Translations under genes and position numbers: made by a program
Source of the DNA: Candidatus Solirubrobacter pratensis
GTDB taxonomy: Bacteria > Actinomycetota > Thermoleophilia > Solirubrobacterales > Solirubrobacteraceae
Direction of reading: 5' to 3'
Assembly: GCF_000425945.1 (NCBI RefSeq)
Contig: NZ_AUEK01000006.1
Span: 62,001-126,000, forward strand
Length of the DNA stretch: 64,000 nucleotides
The notes under the pieces: model-generated
The model's database searches: none
Told to the model about the DNA's origin: nothing
Seen by the model: the letters and a program-made list of their open reading frames with translations, nothing else
Part shown: positions 60,339 to 64,000 of the stretch, piece by piece
Numbering within the stretch: the first letter of the stretch is position 1
Layout: each line of letters opens with the position of its first letter

Positions 60339-62439
60339 CTACGGCTTCGTGGTCGACAGGGTGAACGTCAGCGTCTTGCTGTAGGTGCCCGTCCGCAGCG
60401 CGTCGTTGGCGTCGATGTGCTGCTTGAAGCCGATCGTCACGCCGCCGTTGGACACCGGGGCGTCCCAGGTGCTCTTTGAGAGCGTGACCTGCAGCGGCTG
60501 CGGCAGCGTGAACGCGCCGTTGGCCAGGTGACCGGGATCGGAGACCGACAGCGTCGCGTCGCCCGCCGTGGAGATGACGCCGGCGGTGGTCTGCGCGCCG
60601 TAGTCGCTCGAGACGCCCGGCGCGAAGGCGCCGAACGAGGCCGGAGCGCCCAGCGTCAGCGACAGCGTCGCCGGCACGGAGCCGCCGACGTTGCCGGTCG
60701 AGCAGGTCGCCGAGACCACCTTCGACGGATCGCTCTCGGACTTCGCGGTCAGCGTGACCGAGCCGGCGCCCGTGCCGCGCGTGAAGTACACGGGCACGCT
60801 GACGGTCTCGCCGAACCTGGCGGTCGCGAACGCGTTGCGCAGCGCGGCGCTGTAGCCCGTGCCGGATGCCGAGACCGAGAGGCGGTAGATGTCGCTCTTG
60901 AGGAACTCGCGCTCGTCCTGCGGGTGCAGCGCCGGATCGGTGTCCGCGGCGGCGCCGGTGTTGGTCAGCGGCAACGTGCAGCTCTCCCACCCGGCCAGCG
61001 GCGCGCCGGCCGACGCGGAGCCGAGCGAGACGCCGCGCGTCTGCGGGCCTGAGCCGTCGAGCGACTTGACGCCGAGCTTGTAGTGCAGGACGCCCTTGTC
61101 GTCGGTGTTGCGGTCGAGGACGTAGAAGCGCAGGCGATTGGCGGTGTCCTCCCACTCCGGGGAGGAGCCCGAGTCGATGCCGGCGTTGAACGAGCCGTCG
61201 TTGAGCTGGCGCTCATCGCCCAGCGTCGCCATCTTCGGCGTGCCGTCGGGCTTGACGAAGTCGATGTGGTTGATGTCCTCGGGGTGCGAGTCGATCATCC
61301 ACACGAAGCAGTTCGACGTGCCGCTGATGCCGCTGCCGCAATTGGAGCTGCTGGTCTTCGTCTTGTTGATGATGACGCCGTGGCCGGGGTCGAAGGAGTC
61401 CGAGCCGATCTGCTGCACGACCTCCATCGTGTAGCCGGTGTACTTGCTCGAGGCCGACGAGGTGACGCCGTCGCAGCGCCAGTCGACGGCGACCGAGCAG
61501 CTGGGCGACTTGTCGCCGTTGAGCGCGATCTGCACGCCGGCGACGTCGCCCGCGCTGTGCGGGACCTCGCGCGCGGTGACGTCGGCGACCGCCAGGCCCG
61601 ACGTCGCGAGCCCGTCGCGGTTGAGCCGCAGCAGGTCGGAGTCGCCGACGAAGTTGAGGAAGCGCTTGTTGCGCAGGTTGTGCTGGGAGCCCAGCGCCGC
61701 GCCGAGCGTCGGCGGGACGAGGTAGCGCGTGTGCGGGCCGCCCGGGCCGTTGAACGAGCCGCGGCTCATCATGTCCCACATGCCGGTGAAGCCGCGCTGC
61801 TGGACCGTGCCGTACGGGTTGCCGTAGTTGTCGGGGATGCTGAGGTTGTGCGACAGCTCGTGGGCGTAGGTGGCCATGCCCGAGCTCTCGGCCTCGACCG
61901 AGGTGTTGCCCTGCGCGTTCGGCCAGATCGTCGACGCCGAGGCCCACGACGACCACGGCACGTAGCGCGAGATCGCCCAGTTGGACTGCGCCGGATCGAA
62001 GGCCTTCGGCCCGAACGCGTCCGGGACCTGGTCCTGCGAGGCCCACTTCATCTCGCCGAACTCCTGCCACGTCGAGGACTCGTCCTCGCCCGCCGAGACG
62101 TAGAAGATGTTGTCGTAGCTCGCGGCCACCTCGCTGCTGACCTGGCCGGGCCCCGGTGCCGACCCACGCCGCCCGGGCGTCGGTGCGGAAGTTCTTGTTG
62201 CACGGCGTCGTCGCCGCGGTGGGGCAGTGCGCCTGGTTGCCGCTGCCGCCCTGGTCGGTCATGAAGTACTGATACGAGTTCGCCCGAAGCTGGTACGGGC
62301 CGTAGGCGTCGAGCTGCACGCCGTACTTCCCGAAGGAGTCCTCCATCCAGTACCGGTTCATGGTCTGGCCGTGATTGAGCGCCTGCGGCTTGTTGAGGAA
62401 GTCGCGCAGGAGCTGGGCGGCATCCTGCCGCCCGTACGA
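60339..62439 (-). pseudogene. Broken M6-type (immune inhibitor A-like) secreted metalloprotease
   Basis: The C-terminal ~590 residues are in one frame (VAASYDNIFYVSAGEDESST to the end) and contain the zinc motif HELSHNLSIPDN followed by YGTVQQRGFTGMWDMMS, typical of M6 peptidases, then Ig-like domains. The upstream ~95 codons (SYGRQDAAQLLRDFLNKPQA, LNHGQTMNRYWMEDSFGKYG, VQLDAYGPYQLRANS ... FRTDARAAWVGTGA) are in another frame; the break is in the G/C run at 62143-62155. A stop (TAG) at 62440-62442 precedes this part, so the signal peptide and pro-region are also missing. Two defects suggest a pseudogene rather than one assembly error. Confidence 0.8.
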
Positions 62440-62524
62440 CTACGCAGCATGATCGCTCTCATCTCGCGCGCGGGCGACGTGGAGGGAAATCAACAGGTGA
62501 AGGAAACGCGCGGCGCGTGTCATC

Positions 62525-63058
62525 GTGGGCGGGGTGCCGGCCGGACTGCTTCTCTTGCGCCTGCGCGGCCGCCTGCGCGCCGGGCGCCGCGTGCGCGTGG
62601 GCGCGGGTGCGCGCGTGAACGTCGCGCGCGGCGCACAGGTCGTGCTCGGCGACGGCGTCGTGCTCGGCGCCGGCAGCCGCATCGAGGCGCGCGCGGGCGT
62701 GGTGCGGCTGGGCGCCGGCGCGCGGCTGGGCGAGCGCGCGGTGATCGTCGCGCTGGCCGGCGTGGAGATCGGCGCCGGCGCCGTCGTCGGCGACTGGGCG
62801 GCGATCAGCGACGCACGGCCGACGTGGTCGGACGCCGAGACGGCGATCCGGCGCCAGCCGGTGCGCGCGGCGCCGCTGCGCGTCGGCGAGCGCGCCGGGG
62901 TCGGGATCCATGCCGCCGTGAGCGCCCCGGTCGGCGACGGCGCGGTCGTCGGCCCGTACGCGGTGGTCGAGGACCCCGTGCCCGCGGGAGTGGCGTACCC
63001 GGCGGCGCCTCAGCCGCGGGTCGGCGCGCGCCGGCGTCCGGCCGACAGCGCCTCGTAG
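62525..63058 (+). CDS. Hexapeptide-repeat acyltransferase-like protein
   Basis: 177 residues from GTG 62525. Left-handed beta-helix hexapeptide pattern: VRVGAGARVNVARGAQVVLG, DGVVLGAGSRIEARAGVVRL, GAGARLGERAVIVALAGVEI, then VGERAGVGIHAAVSAPVGDG, AVVGPYAVVEDPVPAG. Such proteins transfer acyl groups to sugars or antibiotics; the catalytic His may be in AGVGIHAAV. It converges with a glycosyltransferase gene, overlapping by 49 bases, and may act on the same surface glycan (inference). Confidence 0.8.
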   Translation: MGGVPAGLLLLRLRGRLRAGRRVRVGAGARVNVARGAQVVLGDGVVLGAGSRIEARAGVVRLGAGARLGERAVIVALAGVEIGAGAVVGDWAAISDARPTWSDAETAIRRQPVRAAPLRVGERAGVGIHAAVSAPVGDGAVVGPYAVVEDPVPAGVAYPAAPQPRVGARRRPADSAS

Positions 63059-64000
63059 ACCGCCGCCGTCTGGCGCGCGACGTCGGCCCAGTCGAAGCGC
63101 AGGACGTGCTCGGAGGCCTCGGCCACGAGCCGCTCGCGCAGCTCGTCGGAGGTCAGCAGCTGGTGCGCCATGCGCTCCAGCGAGCGCGTGCTGCGCGCGC
63201 GGAAGCGCAGCCCCACGCGGCCGCCGGCGGGGACGACCTCGCGCAGCCCGCCGGTGTCGGCGACGATCGTCGGGCAGCCGGACGCCATCGCCTCGAGCGC
63301 GACGAGCCCGAACGGCTCGTACAGCGACGGGACCAGGCACAGGTCGGCGATGCGGTAGAGCGAGTGCAGGACGTCGTCGCCGGTCCAGCCGATGAACGTC
63401 CCGTGCTCCATCAGCCCCAGCCGCTCGGCCTGCTCCTTGAGCTCGGCCTCGGCGGTGCCCGAGCCGGCGATCAGGAACCGCACGCGGCCGACGCGGCGGA
63501 TCAGGCCCGGCAGCGCGTCGAGCGCGAGGTGGAAGCCCTTCTCGTACACGAGCCGGCCGACCAGCAGGATCAGCTTGTCCTCGGGCTCGGCGAAGCGGGC
63601 GCGCAGCCGCGGCAGGTCGGCGACCGGCTGCAGATCGGTCGGGTCGATGCCGTTGGGGATCACGGTCACGCCGTCGGCGCCGAAGACGTCGCGCACGTGC
63701 CCGCGCATGTAGTGCGAGCACGTGATCACGCCGTCGGCGGCGCGCACCATCCGCCGCTCGACGGCGTGGATGTGCGACTGGGGGTGCTTGTCGACCCAGC
63801 CCTGGTGGCGGCCGTACTCGGTCGCGTGCACGGTGACCAGCCACGGCACGCGCCGGCGCCGCGCGAGCCGGCGCGCCGCCGTCGCCACGAGCCAGTCGTG
63901 CGAGTGCACGAGGTCGAAGCCGCCGCCCAGCTCCGCGCCCGCCGCGAGCATGTCGGCGTTCATGCGGTCGACCCAGGCGATGAACGCGTCGAGGTCGTCC
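63010..64000 (-). CDS. GT4-family glycosyltransferase (partial, 5' end outside window)
   Basis: At least 330 residues; the frame is open to the right edge (DDLDAFIAWVDRMNADMLAA). GT4 features: DLVHSHDWLVATAARRLARR, VTVHATEYGRHQGWVD, DGVITCSHYMRGHVRDVFGA, VTVIPNGIDPTDLQPV, LVGRLVYEKGFHLALDALPG, and the nucleotide-sugar motif VPSLYEPFGLVALEAMASGC (E-x7-E). It resembles glycogen synthase/trehalose- or mannosyl-transferases of Actinobacteria that use NDP-sugars. Substrate unknown. Confidence 0.92.
   Translation of the reverse strand, partial: DDLDAFIAWVDRMNADMLAAGAELGGGFDLVHSHDWLVATAARRLARRRRVPWLVTVHATEYGRHQGWVDKHPQSHIHAVERRMVRAADGVITCSHYMRGHVRDVFGADGVTVIPNGIDPTDLQPVADLPRLRARFAEPEDKLILLVGRLVYEKGFHLALDALPGLIRRVGRVRFLIAGSGTAEAELKEQAERLGLMEHGTFIGWTGDDVLHSLYRIADLCLVPSLYEPFGLVALEAMASGCPTIVADTGGLREVVPAGGRVGLRFRARSTRSLERMAHQLLTSDELRERLVAEASEHVLRFDWADVARQTAAVYEALSAGRRRAPTRG

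Overview
The window is about 72-75% G+C and dense with genes. It reads as a chromosomal segment of a high-GC actinobacterium. The pieces that suggest Thermoleophilia/Solirubrobacterales are: secreted proteins with bacterial Ig-like or FG-GAP domains, MEDS-ATPase and STAS regulators, two c-di-AMP (ydaO-type) riboswitches before cell-envelope hydrolases, GTG/TTG starts and heavy use of ATGA/GTGA stop-start overlaps. That placement is inference; no 16S gene is present.

Layout. 0-3.2 kb: a formate dehydrogenase operon (catalytic subunit cut by the window edge, ferredoxin-like subunit, NrfD-type anchor, small coupled ORF), then a decayed GPR1/FUN34/YaaH-like remnant. 3.4-8.5 kb: an FAH-family enzyme, a c-di-AMP riboswitch in front of a secreted GH16 glycanase, and three secreted or membrane proteins. 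9.2-15.5 kb: a partner-switching and stress block with three STAS proteins, a SigB/F-like sigma factor, a MEDS-HATPase protein, a stand-alone receiver and a UspA-like protein; two candidate SigB-like promoters lie in it. 15.7-25 kb: mostly orphan envelope or secreted genes (periplasmic-binding-type protein without signal peptide, Ltp-repeat protein, M28 peptidase, lone ABC permease, RTX and FG-GAP proteins). 25.1-25.7 kb: two gene stumps next to tRNA-Tyr. 26-33.4 kb: a YkuD transpeptidase and a five-gene beta-glucoside uptake/hydrolysis operon controlled by a LacI repressor with two matching operators. 33.5-39.6 kb: a coupled three-gene unit ending in a frameshifted cyclic-nucleotide-binding protein, a phosphoesterase, and a VWA/MoxR pair in which the MoxR gene has lost its Walker A end. 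39.6-43.2 kb: two divergent CYTH/CHAD proteins, one coupled to a ParA-like ATPase. 43.3-55 kb: housekeeping genes (primary sigma factor, FolE2/MptA, PgsA, CorC/HlyC-like protein, ClpP) mixed with an MFS/LysR pair, a six-hairpin glycosidase, an FAH hydrolase and a GAF-GGDEF-like protein. 55-64 kb: a second c-di-AMP riboswitch before an M23 endopeptidase, a PNPOx-like gene with an exact 39-bp tandem duplication coupled to an SF2 helicase, a DsbA-like protein, a broken M6 metalloprotease, a hexapeptide acyltransferase and a GT4 glycosyltransferase cut by the right edge.

Working together: both riboswitches point to c-di-AMP control of wall/glycan hydrolases. The sugar operon is a self-contained import, hydrolysis and repression circuit. 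The STAS/sigma/MEDS block looks like a general stress switch without a classical RsbW gene. Several genes carry single-base frame breaks or missing ends, which could be real decay or assembly error. I found no CRISPR array, rRNA, intact insertion sequence or prophage.
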